Source of the DNA: Ichthyophis bannanicus
Taxonomy: Eukaryota > Chordata > Amphibia > Gymnophiona > Ichthyophiidae
Direction of reading: 5' to 3'
Assembly (NCBI GenBank): GCA_033557465.1
Contig: CM066032.1
Location: 1,315,977,758 to 1,316,041,757 of the forward strand
Length of the DNA: 64,000 nt
Part shown: in pieces, positions 10,371 to 21,552 of the stretch
How the letters are laid out: every line of letters starts with the position of its first letter
How positions within the stretch are numbered: the stretch's first letter is position 1
Position numbers and translations under genes: made by a program
Notes under the pieces: generated by a model
The model's input: the letters and a program-made list of their open reading frames with translations, nothing else
Told to the model about the DNA's origin: nothing
The model's database searches: none

Positions 10371-12548
10371 CCGTTTGATGTGTATTGTCTGCCCTACTGT
10401 GTATCTGTTTTTTTTTGTTCTCTGTTGAAACCACGAGTTTCCCTTCTGTTATAAATGTGAGATTATTCTGTTGAGTAATTTGTGACAGTTCACTGATTAA
10501 GAAATTGTATTAATAAAGCAGAAAGAAGACGCAAAACACCTAGAGACACTTTAGAAATCAAAAAGCTGGTCTCACCCAGTTCAGTTCGTTTTCCTACTGC
10601 ACAGTGAAAAACTGACAGGGGGCGTGTCTGAAGGAAAGAATGTACAGTGTCTTTCTAACCCTGTGCAGGCTTAAATCTCAATGCTGTTAGTTTGTGCTTA
10701 TTTCAGGAAAATTGTACCTGTATTATTCAATATGTTTTTAATAGTAATGTTCCTTCTGCTATGGTTATGTATTATATATCATTTAATAAGAATGTTTAGT
10801 CAGGATTGTGGGTCCCGATAGTTTTTGGGCTTAGCCTGAAAAGGGTTAAGTTTGTATTAATCCCTTACGGGTTGCGGACCAAGTGAGAAGAATTTCTGTC
10901 GGCTGTATGTTCAAATTTTCAGTAAGCACTGTAATAGTTTAAATAGGAAATGATAGAGAACTGTTTTTGTTTTTCCTTTGATCTACAAAGTAATTATTAG
11001 ATCACGACTTGACACTGATTTAAATTGTTTTTTCTGGCATCTCTCTGTGCGTGTGAATGAGAAGTCTCTTTTTATGAGCACAGTTCAGTTGTTTCCCAGC
11101 GAGCAGAGGGGTGTAGCTTGCAGAGAAGGAAAAAAATGTGTTTTAAGAGACAGCAACTCTCGGTTGAGAGGTCTCCTGTTTATTTAAAATAAAGGATTCA
11201 TTCAATCAAAGTTTAAAAAAAAAAAAAGTTTATCTTGCGGAGTGTTTGCACCAACCTTTTTATGAACAAGTATAAGTCATTTGAATGCATGCTTCCCCAA
11301 ACTGTACGATTTAAGGTAATTACTTTGAATTGTTAAACTCTGTACTAATTACTAATGAACAAATCAGTTAGCTACACTGACCTTTACAATATTGGCTTTT
11401 AAGATAAATTCATCTGTTTTTCTGTTTTTTAAAAAAAAAAAGGGAAAGGTGTACTGTACTTTATGAAAAATATCCGGAATGTCTTTTGAATATTTGCTTT
11501 CTGAACTAAAAAAATAAGAATTTCTTTTGCAGAGACATGCTGATTATGGCTGGCAGCTAGTTGCTAAGTATTTTTATTCTAGTCATACGTAACAGATATG
11601 TCCCTTCATATTAAGAGCCATATTTCTTTCTATTGGAATAGATGTTATAACATGTTGCAAAAATAATAGTTTTTTTTATATTTTTAAGAACTGTATTTAA
11701 ATTATGGTAATAAAAATGTCTCTGTCCCAATTAGGAATGTTATGTGAAAGGGAGTGGTTTCTGCTGTTCACCATATTTTGCCCCAGAATCTCTAGATATC
11801 CTGTCCCATCAGTTTCTCTCTCTGTAAGTAGCTCCGTTCAGAGTGCTTAAGGGGGGGATGGGGCCCAGTCCACCGATGATGCCACCCCCCCCCCCCGGTA
11901 GGTGTGAACTAATGTGCCCACAGCAGAGAAGTAGATCATTTAAAAAAAAACAACCTCCTGGATAGAGCGTTGCTAGGAGAAACAGAGCCCAGGAGAAGGG
12001 GGGGGGGACTCCTCCCTGCAGATTCCCTAGTTTGCCAGCCACCTCCGCAGCAGGGGGATGTGCACCCCCTCTGGACCAGAAGTGAAAGTCAGCTGACCAG
12101 ACTTGTTTAGAACTGAAAAAAAAACTGCAGCTGAGAAGTTTTAGGACTTGATTGAACTAATGAACAGAAATTACAGAAAAAACTGGATGAATTTGCGGGC
12201 ATGATAGTTAAATGAAAGTTGATCAGAAAAGTATGTGGATTGTTGAAGAGGGACAGAGAAAGTAAAAATTGTAAGATGGAAAAAGAGAACAGATCTTTTT
12301 GCTGATATTTTAGTTGAATGATGTGGAGGAGGTTTTCCTAATCAAAGGAGCAGAGGAAGTGAAAACTGGGTGTGAGTGCGCCCATTACAGAGGAGAAGGA
12401 CATTAGAGAAGTGAATGCCCGTATCTTGACTCCTCCCCAGGAGGGGAGGAGGGAGTACTTGATTGCAGAGTCATAAAACAATAAACCAAGCACAATGTTC
12501 TAGTAGGAGAAGGAAGTAGCTATAGAGTAAGTGGCAGCTAAAGAGGGC
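10371..12548 (+). other. Unassigned segment in the gag position of ERV-A
   Basis: No Gag similarity to the 606-residue Gag of the other ERV is visible. Around 10705-10880 it is clearly homologous to the last ~175 bp of the window (63828-64000). One frame at 10715-10800 is open and very hydrophobic (MFLIVMFLLLWLCIIYHLI), like a membrane-spanning segment, but stops soon after. Poly-A and poly-G/C runs occur at 11215, 11430, 11885 and 11998. The segment could be a second retroelement fragment captured into the provirus, or a very diverged internal region. Confidence 0.5.
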
Positions 12549-14600
12549 TACAGCATGGATAAAGACTAGGCCAGATGCATCACCATTATCAGAGCTACTG
12601 GGGCTAAGTCCGCAAAGCCTTTCCTGCAGAACCGCATGTGTGAACTAGGGGGACAGAAAATAATGCACCAGTTCCTGTATATGCCTGAGTGCCTTATTCC
12701 ACTTTTGGGGCCGAGATCTGCTTGCAAAGCTTCAGGCACAGATATCCTTTGCTGAAGAGGGAGAAATGCAAATGACTGTAAACCCAAAACCTGCTGGATT
12801 GATGGTGCTGACTGTTCCCCGAGAAGAGGAGTGGCGGTTCTATAACACATCGCCTCACTCAGCAAAAGATTTGACAAGTTATCCAGTAATTCCAGGAGAA
12901 AGAATTCTACTGCAATATGTGGACAACTTGCTTATAACCACCAACTCAGAAAGTGAACGTCTACAAGCCACCAGTGAACTCTTGCACCTTTTTAATGAGG
13001 CTGGATACAAAGTCTCAAGAGCCAAGGTGCAATAATGTCCAACAAGTTAAATACCTAGGATTCCCGTTGTCCAGTGGAATTCGACGCCTGGGACCCTTAC
13101 CAGAACGCAAAGCAGCTGTATGCAGTATTCCTACTCCAACCACCAGGAGGCAAGTGAGAGCCTTCTTGGGTGCCACAGAGTATGTTGTATATGGATCCCC
13201 AATTTTGCACTGCTAGCAAAATGGTTGTATCAAGCTATCAAAGGAATGGAAAAGTCTGCATTGGAATGGGGACTTGAACAGGATGCAGCCTTTTGATCTT
13301 TGAAAAAAAAACCACTCTGATGTTGTCACCAATTCTGGGTCTACCAGATGTCCAGAAAACCTTTCAGTCTCTATGTTCATGAGTCACAAGGAAATGTTCT
13401 AGGAGTGTTGACTCAATCTCTTGGACCTTATTTGAGAAGCTGTTACAGCTACAGCCTTCCTAGTAAGCAAAAACTAAAAGAAAAATCCCTTTGAGACAGA
13501 ATCTTCAAGTTACTGTACCACACTCTGTTCTAACCAATATGAAATACAAAGGAAACTACTAGCTAACAAATCTATGAATGTTGAAGTATTAGAGTATGTT
13601 GTGTGAAAACCCCAGCTCCAATTGAAGGTCAGTCAAGCTTTGAATCCTGTTATGTTGTTACCAGTTGGTCTTGACCCCCCTGATCATGACTGTTTAGAAA
13701 TTATGGACACTGTATTCTCAAGCCGCCTGGATTTGACTGATGTCCCTCTGGAGAACCCTGAACAGACTTTCTTTGTGGCTGAAGGCAGCTTCATCATCAA
13801 TAGACATTGTTGTGCTAGATATGCAGTGGTGACCCCTGATTTGGTAGTTGAGTCCTCAGCCCTGGCCCCAGAAACTTCACCACAGAAAGCTGAACTGATA
13901 GCCCTCACTAGAGCACTAACAATAGGAAAAGAGCTCTGTCTAAATGTGTACCCAGATTCCAAGTATGCCCTTACAACCTTGCATGCACATGGGGCCCTGT
14001 ACAAAGAATGAGGGTGGATAACCTTAGGAAGCAAGTCCATTAAGTATAGCCCCAAGATATTGATATTAACAGATACATACTGCCTATAGATCTCAGAATT
14101 TAGGAAAAGTAGAATGTATGAATAGAACCCTGAAATCTCAGTTGTCCAAACTTTGCCAAGAGGTTTACCTGAAGTGGCCCCAGGTTCTTCCCATAGCCCT
14201 TCTTAGGATATACTTAGCCCCTGCTAAGTCTTTAGGAGTTTCCCCTTTTTGAGATTCTGTATGGGCAATCCCTGCCTGTTGTATAGGAAATAAAAGGAGA
14301 TGTGAGACAGATAGGATCTGAAATTTTCAGACATGAACTATTGGTTTTAAGTTCTGTTTTGCAGAGTCTTCATACCTGGGTACAAAATCGATCACCCATC
14401 AATTTGCCTGAACCCCTGCATCCTTTCAAGCCTGGAGTCTCGGTGTGGATCAAAGAGTGAAGAAGGATACCGTTAGCCCTGCATTGGAAGGGACCCTATG
14501 TTGTCATCTTGTCAACTCCAACTGCAGTAAAAGTCGCAGAATTCGAACCTTGGATCCAATATAGTCGAGTAAAAGCCAGCAACTGCTTCTGAACCTGATC
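12549..14600 (+). pseudogene. ERV-A pol remnant (protease, RT, RNase H, integrase end)
   Basis: Homologous to the Pol of the minus-strand ERV but broken. A protease tail comes first (about 12600-12790). A jump that removes most of the RT fingers and palm follows. Then comes an RT active-site region in which the YxDD box reads YVDN (12916-12927), so a catalytic aspartate is lost. RT connection pieces follow in shifting frames (13025-13600), then an RNase H fragment (13622-14011) whose first catalytic DGS region reads AEGS. After a second large deletion that removes the integrase core comes the integrase C-terminus (14100-14600). Several stops interrupt it. No functional enzyme can be made from this. 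Confidence 0.88.
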
Positions 14601-15067
14601 ACTGGACTACTGTACAGCATCCTGAGACTCCATTGCGCCTCACCCTACGACAACAGCCACGGACCTAAGGCTTATTGGTCCCTCAGAAACTGCACTATTT
14701 CAAGACTATCTGTTTATCTGAAGATAAGCCTCGCATCTGGAGAAAGCTGCAATCATCAGAAATAGACTGTGTTGTGTTAAGAAATTGAGTCTTCTAAGAG
14801 ACTGTGTTTATATGCTCTGAAAAGACTATTTTGATCTTCTGAAGAGTGAACTGCTCTAAGGAAGCAATAATAGCCTAAGAGACTATGCTATGATATTGTA
14901 AGAAATTGAGACATCCCAGAGGACAGTGATACTCTGGGATCTACAGCCCTACTCCTGCCACAAAGCTGGTAGGTCTACGTACGGCAGAAGCTTGAGGATC
15001 TACAATCAACCCTACATCTGTTATCTGTTGTGAAATCCGACAGTTCCACCAATTTTCCAGAGACTAT
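14601..15067 (+). other. ERV-A pol-env spacer
   Basis: The sequence between the end of pol similarity and the env start region corresponds in position to 25972-26280 of the other ERV. It carries short repeated words ('gaagattctgaaga'-like, 'agactgtg'), with no open frame of note. Confidence 0.5.
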
Positions 15068-15760
15068 GCCCATTATGAATTCTTATTATTGCTTTATTCT
15101 GGCAGCAGCCTTGGGGTGCTTTGAGATGACTTTTGCCTTATCTCCCTGGGCAGCCTGTATAAGTACAACATGAACTGGACCGAAGGTCACTCAGACCTTG
15201 TTTTATCATTCTTCCTATACTTGCATTGGTATACTCTCCGATCCAAAAGTTGTTCTAGATCTTGACTTTCTACAAGGCTATGCAAGCCACCGTTGCAACT
15301 CCTCATGCCTCCCAGAACTTGTTTCTTGAACTTGCTGGAGCAATAGCATCTAGTCTCCACACTTCTGACTGTTTCTTTTGTGGAGGAACTAAGATGGGAG
15401 ATCAGTGGCCCTGGGAGACGCAAGAACTGAATTACTCCATCCCCTACAATCAGACTGATTTACATAATACTACTAGTGAGTGGGTATTGGCCCACCCCAT
15501 TGTTGACAGTTTGTGTTTTGTTCGGACCGGACCACAATTTGCTATGAAGATCGGACAGCTGGACTGTCTAAATCAGAAGTTTTACCACAGCACAACAAAG
15601 AAGACATCTTGGTGGTCCGGCATAAATGCTCCTGAACCTTCTAATTCTTTTAGTTCTTTTTCCCACTCTTGCCAAACTATGGACTTTGACTATCTGCTTG
15701 TTGCTCCCTTGTTTCTTGCCACTTTGCTTGCGAATGATAACTTCAGTTATTAACACTGTA
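15068..15760 (+). pseudogene. ERV-A env remnant (surface subunit only)
   Basis: The open part, 15262-15753, parallels residues of the surface subunit in the minus-strand ERV. It includes the cysteine motif CFFCGGTKMGDQWPW (the CYFCGG counterpart in the other copy), NYSIPYNQT and TSEWVLAHPIV. It then runs into unrelated or frameshifted sequence and stops. The furin site, fusion region, cysteine-rich disulfide motif and membrane anchor of the transmembrane subunit are absent, so no entry function can remain. Confidence 0.88.
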
Positions 15761-15883
15761 GAGCATAAGGCAGCTACAAAGATACTAGCTATGTGAACTT
15801 ACTACCCTATACCACAGAGTGATACCTTTACCTAGTATTATGTGATTTGATTCTCACACCTTATTAACATGCGGGTGAGAATA

Positions 15884-15897
15884 ATCAAAGGGGGGAA
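15884..15897 (+). promoter_or_regulatory. ERV-A polypurine tract
   Basis: AATCAAAGGGGGGAA-type purine run directly before the 3' LTR TG. It primes plus-strand DNA synthesis in retroviruses. The minus-strand ERV has the same TCAAAGGGGGGAA (23818-23830 on the reverse strand). Confidence 0.85.
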
Positions 15898-16539
15898 TGT
15901 GGTAGGCGAAGGCCTATGATCCATGCTAATTGAACTAAACAGACAGGCCTAAGCAGCTTGACCTGTAAATGAAGCCTGTAGTTAGGTCCAGAGGAATGAA
16001 AAACCCCCTGAATGATGACACCATAGAATTGAAACTTAACTCAGCTTAACTGAACATAGCTAAGCAGAATCAAAACTTAGAAAGTAGAGAAAAACAAGTT
16101 TAATTGGTACTGATAAGGTGTGCTATGATTCTGTGAAATTAATTAATTGTGCTGAAAGAAAAGTTACAGTGCCCTGCTTCCCATATGTTTTAACTAGCTG
16201 AGCGACCTTGGAGGAGAGATGTAACAAGTTAGAGACACTGACCATTGTAATTGGGACTAGAAGGGGGGTAAGCAGGTGCTGAGCCCAGACCAGAGTCCTA
16301 ATTGGACAACTACGTAATGGTACCGGGACCAATAGATGGGTGAGAGGGGTTACTGGGACCAATGAAAAGTTTGCCTATGTCTAGAATGGAGAAGAAGTCT
16401 ATAAAAGTTGCTGTTTTGCTAGAAACCATTGCTCAGCCATTTTGAAATTGATTATTGCTTGAGCCTGTGCACATTAAACTGGCTTGGATCCTTGAAAAGA
16501 CTCCTGGTTTTATTTATTGTATGCTTATCTGCTGCTACA
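15898..16539 (+). repeat. ERV-A 3' LTR
   Basis: Same length (642 bp) as the 5' LTR. I count about three substitutions: one in the A/C run near position 113, one G/A near 175 and one C/A near 230 of the LTR. It is followed by GTAA, the target duplication. Confidence 0.92.
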
Positions 16540-16830
16540 GTAACATTTGATTTGAAGGATAAATACCAGCATCACGTAAGTAGAGTCCACAAAGGAATTT
16601 TGGGACGGAGGGTGTAGCCTATCATTAATACTAATGAGGGAGGGGGAACCAATGTATTCTTTTCAGGGGGACACCAGAGACCCTAGAACCAGCCCTGATA
16701 TAAACATCTCCACATTTAAATAGCCCCTATTCTAACATGACCTTTATGTGTATGTCAATCTGTATGAGTAAATGCTGCTAGTTCCACGTAGCAATGCTTC
16801 TAAAACAGCCTCATCCTATGTCACGCTTAG

Positions 16831-17058
16831 AATCACACAGAATCATCTTTGAAGGCAGGTGATGTGCAGTGATATAGAACCTTCTGTTTTGCATATTCAC
16901 ACCCAGGAGACACTTCACTAATGCTGGGAGGATGTATAAATGTTTCCTTTTACTCTTTATGGTTTATTAATCAGCAGCTGTCTGTCAGGAAGGATGAAGA
17001 TGTCACAGACTCACCTCATCTGGATCCTGCTCCTCTGGATAAAGGGCAAGAAGAATAT
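16831..17058 (+). pseudogene. V-kappa promoter and leader exon without a V exon (truncated V gene)
   Basis: Nearly identical to 3470-3700: octamer-like TTTTGCAT (16887-16894), TATAAA (16935-16940) and a leader exon with ATG at 16994 and the same [15 protein letters not shown] coding sequence to 17045. Two defects are visible. The splice donor is GC instead of GT (17046-17047). Downstream there is no V exon, cysteine/tryptophan framework or RSS; similarity stops just after the donor. It is either a V gene whose body was deleted or a partial duplication. The promoter could still be active and give a leader-only transcript. Confidence 0.85.
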
Positions 17059-17214
17059 TGTCACTTTGTTAATCCAGAGTGAAAGTTAATAATGAACGAG
17101 ACATCCTAGTTTCCATATAAAATTGAGAGTTAGGGGATGGAGGAGGGACACAGGAGGGGGTAGGAGTGGGGGAGAGGGAAGAGTGCAAGTGGTCAGAGGG
17201 TGAAGCACTGCACC

Positions 17215-17290
17215 CCACCCCCGCACCTCACGCACACGCACGCACACATGCAAGCACATGCACACACACATACACACACACACATGTAGC
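17215..17290. repeat. (CA)n microsatellite
   Basis: 'cacgcacacgcacgcacaca' runs into a nearly pure CA repeat. The reading frames across it are repeat artefacts. Confidence 0.9.
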
Positions 17291-17724
17291 TTAAAGGGCC
17301 AGTGGTGGTGGTGGGAGATGGAGAAGGAGGAGTGGGGTCACTTCCTTCTGTTGGTACTGTGCAGTGGCCCATTAGTAAGTCAGGCCCTAAAATCGAAAAA
17401 AGTAACTGTGATACATCTTTTTTTGTGTACTGTGACCTCGGTTTCAGTGGCTGGCTCCTTGATTTTTAGGCCAGCTTCTAGATTCCAAGAAAACATGTCA
17501 AGGCATGCTTTAAGTGGTCAGCGGCACTTCCTGCATTGCGATGGCGATTGGTTCTCTGAATGGTGGAGCTGTGCAGGGCAGGACATTCACGCTGACATGA
17601 TTTGAGAGATCAGTCTGAGCTTCCTGTTCCTCACAGCTCCACCTTTCAGAGAGTCAACTGCAGGTGCAGGAAGCTGTTGAGCCACAGTGGTCTGGAGGAG
17701 CACAAATTGCACAATGGGTTAGTT

Positions 17725-18500
17725 AGAGGATGCTGGTGGCAGCCTGATAGGGCCTTAAAGGAGAGAAATACAGGCTAGGGGAAGGCCAGGGAGAGGGGGT
17801 ATGAGAGAGAAGGAAGAAGCCTGTGGGATTATGAGAATGAGAAAGAGAAACAAACTGTGGGAAGGTTGGGAGATTATGTGAGAGAGAGACTGCAGGAAGC
17901 CTGTGAGGAGGGTAATGAGAGAGACACACACACAGCCTCTGACACTCTGCATGAGAGATACACACACACACAGCCCCTGACATCCCCCATGACATACACA
18001 CATGAACGCAGACCCAAAAACACCCCTTGACACACACACTTACACATGCCATACACACGCATTAAGCCCTCAACACTCCCCATGACATCCACAGGCACAG
18101 TACTCCCTATAACACATGCACCTCACACATATCTACACATCATCCAACACACCCCAATGACACATGTCGCATACACAGAGATGCTGAGCTATGAGGGGAT
18201 TTCAGAGATGATGGATTCTGAGGCATAGGCAGAGAGGAAAATGCTGGGCTCTGAGAAGTGGACAGTGAGAGGCCAATGCTGGACTCTTGAGAGGTGGACA
18301 GTGAGGGTGAGGGATGGACAGAGAACTAGACCCTAGACTGTGAAGAGTGAACAGATGGTGAAAATTGAGTGGATAGAAGGGTAGCAAGTAAGACATGGAG
18401 GAAGGATCATTATGTCAGCGACAGACATAGAGAGGGAATGGAAGAAGACGGAAGGAGCAAGGAGAAATGCAAATGGACAGCAGACACTGGAAAGGGGGTT
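17725..18500. repeat. GA-rich and CA-rich low-complexity region
   Basis: 17725-17930 is GA-rich. 17925-18180 is a degenerate CA-rich array with 'cccctgacatcccccatgaca'-like units of about 30-40 bp. 18200-18500 has 'atgctgg...gaca' words. No gene recognised. Confidence 0.65.
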
Positions 18501-19189
18501 GAGAGAAGACAGAAGACAGACTGGGCATTGAACTGCAATACAAAATTACCAGACAACAGCAGTAGAAAAAGAGTACTTTATTTTGAATTTATGAACTGGG
18601 ATATGTTAGCTCTGGGAAATGTGCATTGCCGATGTCTGTGTTTTTGTTCAGTACTACATACATGGTGCCTTCCCTGTCAAACATGGCAGTGTGTTTCTGC
18701 TGTGCTATGTATGTTAGAAATTAATTTTAGAAAAATTCAAAAATATTTTTGATATATATTGGGTAATGCAGCTGAATTCAAGATTAACAAATACAATGCA
18801 AGTAAATGCAAAAGGTGTATGGCAGGAGAGGGGTAGGGGCATGGAGTGAAGGTGTCAGGTTTTTCACTTTCAAAATGTTGGCCTGAAACTTTGACCTCTG
18901 CAGTTTCTTTTTTGTGGGTGGGGCAGGGGCGAGGCATGATCAGGCATGGGCGGGGCATGAGCAGGCATGGGCGGAGCATGGCTAGCCACAGGTGGCGGGG
19001 TTTTTTCATTCAGAAAGTTGGCATCCCTAGTTCTGCTGCATCAGCACTGGCAGAAACCCAGGATACTTGCTTGGTTAATAATTATGTAAAAAAACCATTA
19101 AAAAGTAAAATGTCTATCTTCCTGGGTTTTGATTTATGTTCCATTCTAATGACTCATGTCTTATGGTATTATGTCTTATGGTGGCAAGC

Positions 19190-19370
19190 CACTTAACCCT
19201 CCATAGCCCATGTTCCCTGTAAAATAGTTATCTCCAAGTTATAATGCCCTGTTCAATGTAATTTCAGTTTGTTCAATGTAAACCGCACTGATGCAGAATA
19301 GTGCGGTATATAAGAGAATGTAAATAAATAAATAAATAAATAAATAAAATAAATAAATAAAATAACTGGT
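19190..19370 (+). repeat. SINE/LINE 3' tail with (AAAT)n end
   Basis: 'ttgttcaatgtaaaccgcac' through 'gtgcggtatataag' forms a short stem (accgcac/gtgcggt), followed by (AAAT)n at 19320-19362. The same tail ends the SINE at 51655 (reverse) and the LINE fragment at 44450-45044. The AC-stem tail plus short A/T repeat is typical of L2/CR1-type 3' ends used by SINEs. Confidence 0.75.
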
Positions 19371-20362
19371 CAGTAGCTGAATTTTTGCCACTGACCAGTT
19401 ATCTTTAGTGCCCCAGAACACCTTGATACTACATGGATCTAGTGGCATTAGAGAGGGATATTCAACAGCACAAACCAGCTATATGCCGCTGAATATTCCA
19501 CTCAGTGTGATTCATGCAGTTAGCACGTCTGCTAAGCATCTTAATTGCTTTGAATACACTCTCCAGTAGGAACAAAAAAATTTAATACCGAGACAACTTT
19601 CAAATAGATTTTATAAAGGAGCACAGAGAGAACAAACTAAATGCATTTGTCTGATCTTAACAGTTGAGCACAAGTATTTAGCTTAAATTCGTGCTCTGCT
19701 CAGTTGACTTTTTGGTTCCCATCCACAGGATGGCAGTATAAGATTAATTATAGATTTATGATAGTGCACCAGCGATGTTTCCTGTAAGCTGCTGAGCACA
19801 AATTTTTAACTGCAGTATAGAACTCACCTTCCATCACTGCCGACTTCTGCCCTGCAACTCACCACATTCCCTGTCACTTCGGGGTGTGTGATGGGAAACA
19901 GATGCTCAGGTCCTGTGGCTTCCCTCAGAGTGGTGCGATGCACACCCCCACCCACATCCCCACCCACTGGGCCCTCACTTCTGAGGCAGCACGGCAATGG
20001 AGGGCATTGGCTCTTCTCTCCCGGGCTGGATTAAGATGTAGGAGGAGCTATCCAAGAGGATGGAATACAGATGAGAAGCTTGGCAAAAACTTTCCAATAA
20101 AGCACTGATGTTGTACGATTGGTCACACCTTATGGTTAGCACCTGAGATGTAGCCTTCATTGTGAACTGCAATACTGTAACTATGCAGACTTGATGGGTC
20201 AATTTGTCTTCTGCCGTCATCAATTATGTTGGGGAGCATAAATCAATGGCGGGGGTGGGGAGATCTTCAAAGGCATTTACATGATTTACAGATGTGCAAA
20301 CCGTGTAAATACCGTTCTGCAGGATATTCTACTGGTGCTGCAGCAACATGGTCCGATGCTGA
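19371..20362. other. No recognisable feature
   Basis: Unique-looking sequence with short frames only. No motif found. Confidence 0.5.
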
Positions 20363-20570
20363 CCTGATCCTTACGCACCCTTTTGCATCAATGACCTTTT
20401 AATGTTGCTTTGAAGATTGCTAACCACAGCGTCAAATACAGTTTTATTTTATCACCAATCTATCTATATTTGAGAGTATACAGCTGATTTTGTTTGTTCG
20501 ACGCTGTGGTTAGTAATCTTCAAAGCAACGTTAAAAGGTCATTGATGCAAAAGGGTGCGTAAGGATCAGG
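20363..20570. repeat. Inverted repeat, 71-bp arms
   Basis: 20363-20433 and 20500-20570 are reverse complements with few mismatches. The outer ends are CCTGATCCTTACGCACCC / its complement, and the inner ends are ACCACAGCGTC / GACGCTGTGGT. The loop is about 66 bp. No target duplication was found at the arms' outer ends. It may be part of a larger fold-back or Penelope-like element; sequence to 20830 shows no clear coding signature. Confidence 0.8.
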
Positions 20571-20865
20571 CATGATGAGACCGGATCCATAGCCCCACTT
20601 CAGTCTGAGACCTTGTTGCCTAGTATCGTATTCTCTTAAGTTTAATATTGGAGCGTTTAACATATATTGTCAACAGATTTGCTGCTCTGGTAAGAGACCG
20701 CATTAGTAATTTTGTCGAGCAGAAACTAACCAGGCATTGCCTGAATATTGCTGCTCCTCACTGTGCTTTGTGCCAAGCCCAGATATGTCCCGGCGTTGAG
20801 TATCTGTGTTCAAAGTTCAGTGCCTGCATCTAGCCAATTTAGCCATGGCACTGACTATCAGGAGT

Positions 20866-21150
20866 GGAGGAGTAGCCTAGTGGTTGGGGCAAGGTACTTC
20901 AGGCCAGAAGGTCAGGGGTTCAAATCCCACTAGAGGACAAGCAACCTTGGGCTGGAAGGACTGGGGTTTCTAGTCCCACAGATGCTCCTTGTGGTCTTGG
21001 ACACTTAACCCTCCATTGCCCATGCTCCCTGTAAGTATTAGTGTGTGTCTCATGTCCCCACATGTTAAATGTATCCCCCAATTGTGCTGTGACCACTTTG
21101 ATTGAAGGATAAGGCAGTATACAAAACTGTCTAAATAAATATTTTTATTC
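20866..21150 (+). repeat. tRNA-derived SINE, nearly full length
   Basis: Head 'ggagtagcctagtggttgg' (A box TAGCCTAGTGG) and 'gggttcaaatccca' (B box). The body contains 'ccttgggctggaaggactgg' and 'cacttaaccctccattgcc'. The tail around 21100-21150 has 'aaggcagtatacaaaactgt' and an AAATA end. The same SINE occurs in reverse at 51655-51940. The family has a tRNA-type promoter and an L2-like tail. Confidence 0.85.
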
Positions 21151-21384
21151 ATACAAATTGACAACTAAATTTTCACCATAATTTCTCCATAAATTTTGAG
21201 TTTGGATGGAATAAGCCTAAATTAACAGTCATTGAACTAATAGTCCACTGATGGTGAGTGACTCTTGTTAGAGCTTAAACAAACATTTTCTAGCTAATTT
21301 TTGCCGCCCTCTCCGGTGGCTCCTCTGCCTCGCCTGTACTTAGTTCCCCCAGTTAGCCAAGTTGTAAACCCTGTTCCTTGTAAG

Positions 21385-21462
21385 TACAGTGCAGATACCG
21401 CCTGTAAACCGAGCTGATTTTAAAAAGCGCGGTATAGAAAAACCTCTAATAAATAAAAAAAT
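21385..21462 (+). repeat. L2-like 3' tail fragment
   Basis: 'accgcctgtaaaccgagctg' through 'gcgcggtatagaaaaacctc' and an (AATAAA) end match the tail architecture seen at 19260 and 47225. Confidence 0.65.
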
Positions 21463-21552
21463 AATTTGAGATCAGTTGGTAATCACTTCCAGATTTTAGT
21501 TGGACATTATGGGGGGAATATTCAGCAGCGATGGCTAAATCTGCTAACTGCG

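Larger units (their letters stand above)
9177..16543 (+). mobile_element. Non-autonomous endogenous retrovirus (ERV-A), flanked by 4-bp duplication
   Basis: A complete LTR-internal-LTR provirus structure. Two LTRs of 642 bp each (9181-9822 and 15898-16539) are flanked by the 4-bp target duplication GTAA (9177-9180 and 16540-16543). A 4-bp duplication is typical of gammaretrovirus-like integrases. The LTRs differ by about 3 substitutions by eye. The interior is badly damaged: no recognisable gag, a pol with large deletions, frameshifts and stops, and an env lacking its membrane part. It is related to the minus-strand ERV at 23173-38727, sharing LTR layout, leader, Pol and Env similarity. It is inserted between the intact V-kappa gene and the leader-only V remnant. 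Confidence 0.9.

Noticed and set aside
17086..18058. Cysteine/valine-rich frames on the minus strand
   Set aside because: They are translations of CA/GT microsatellite sequence.
17059..18750. A displaced V exon for the leader at 16994
   Set aside because: I looked for the [15 protein letters not shown] and YYC coding blocks and for CACAGTG with a nonamer and found none on either strand.
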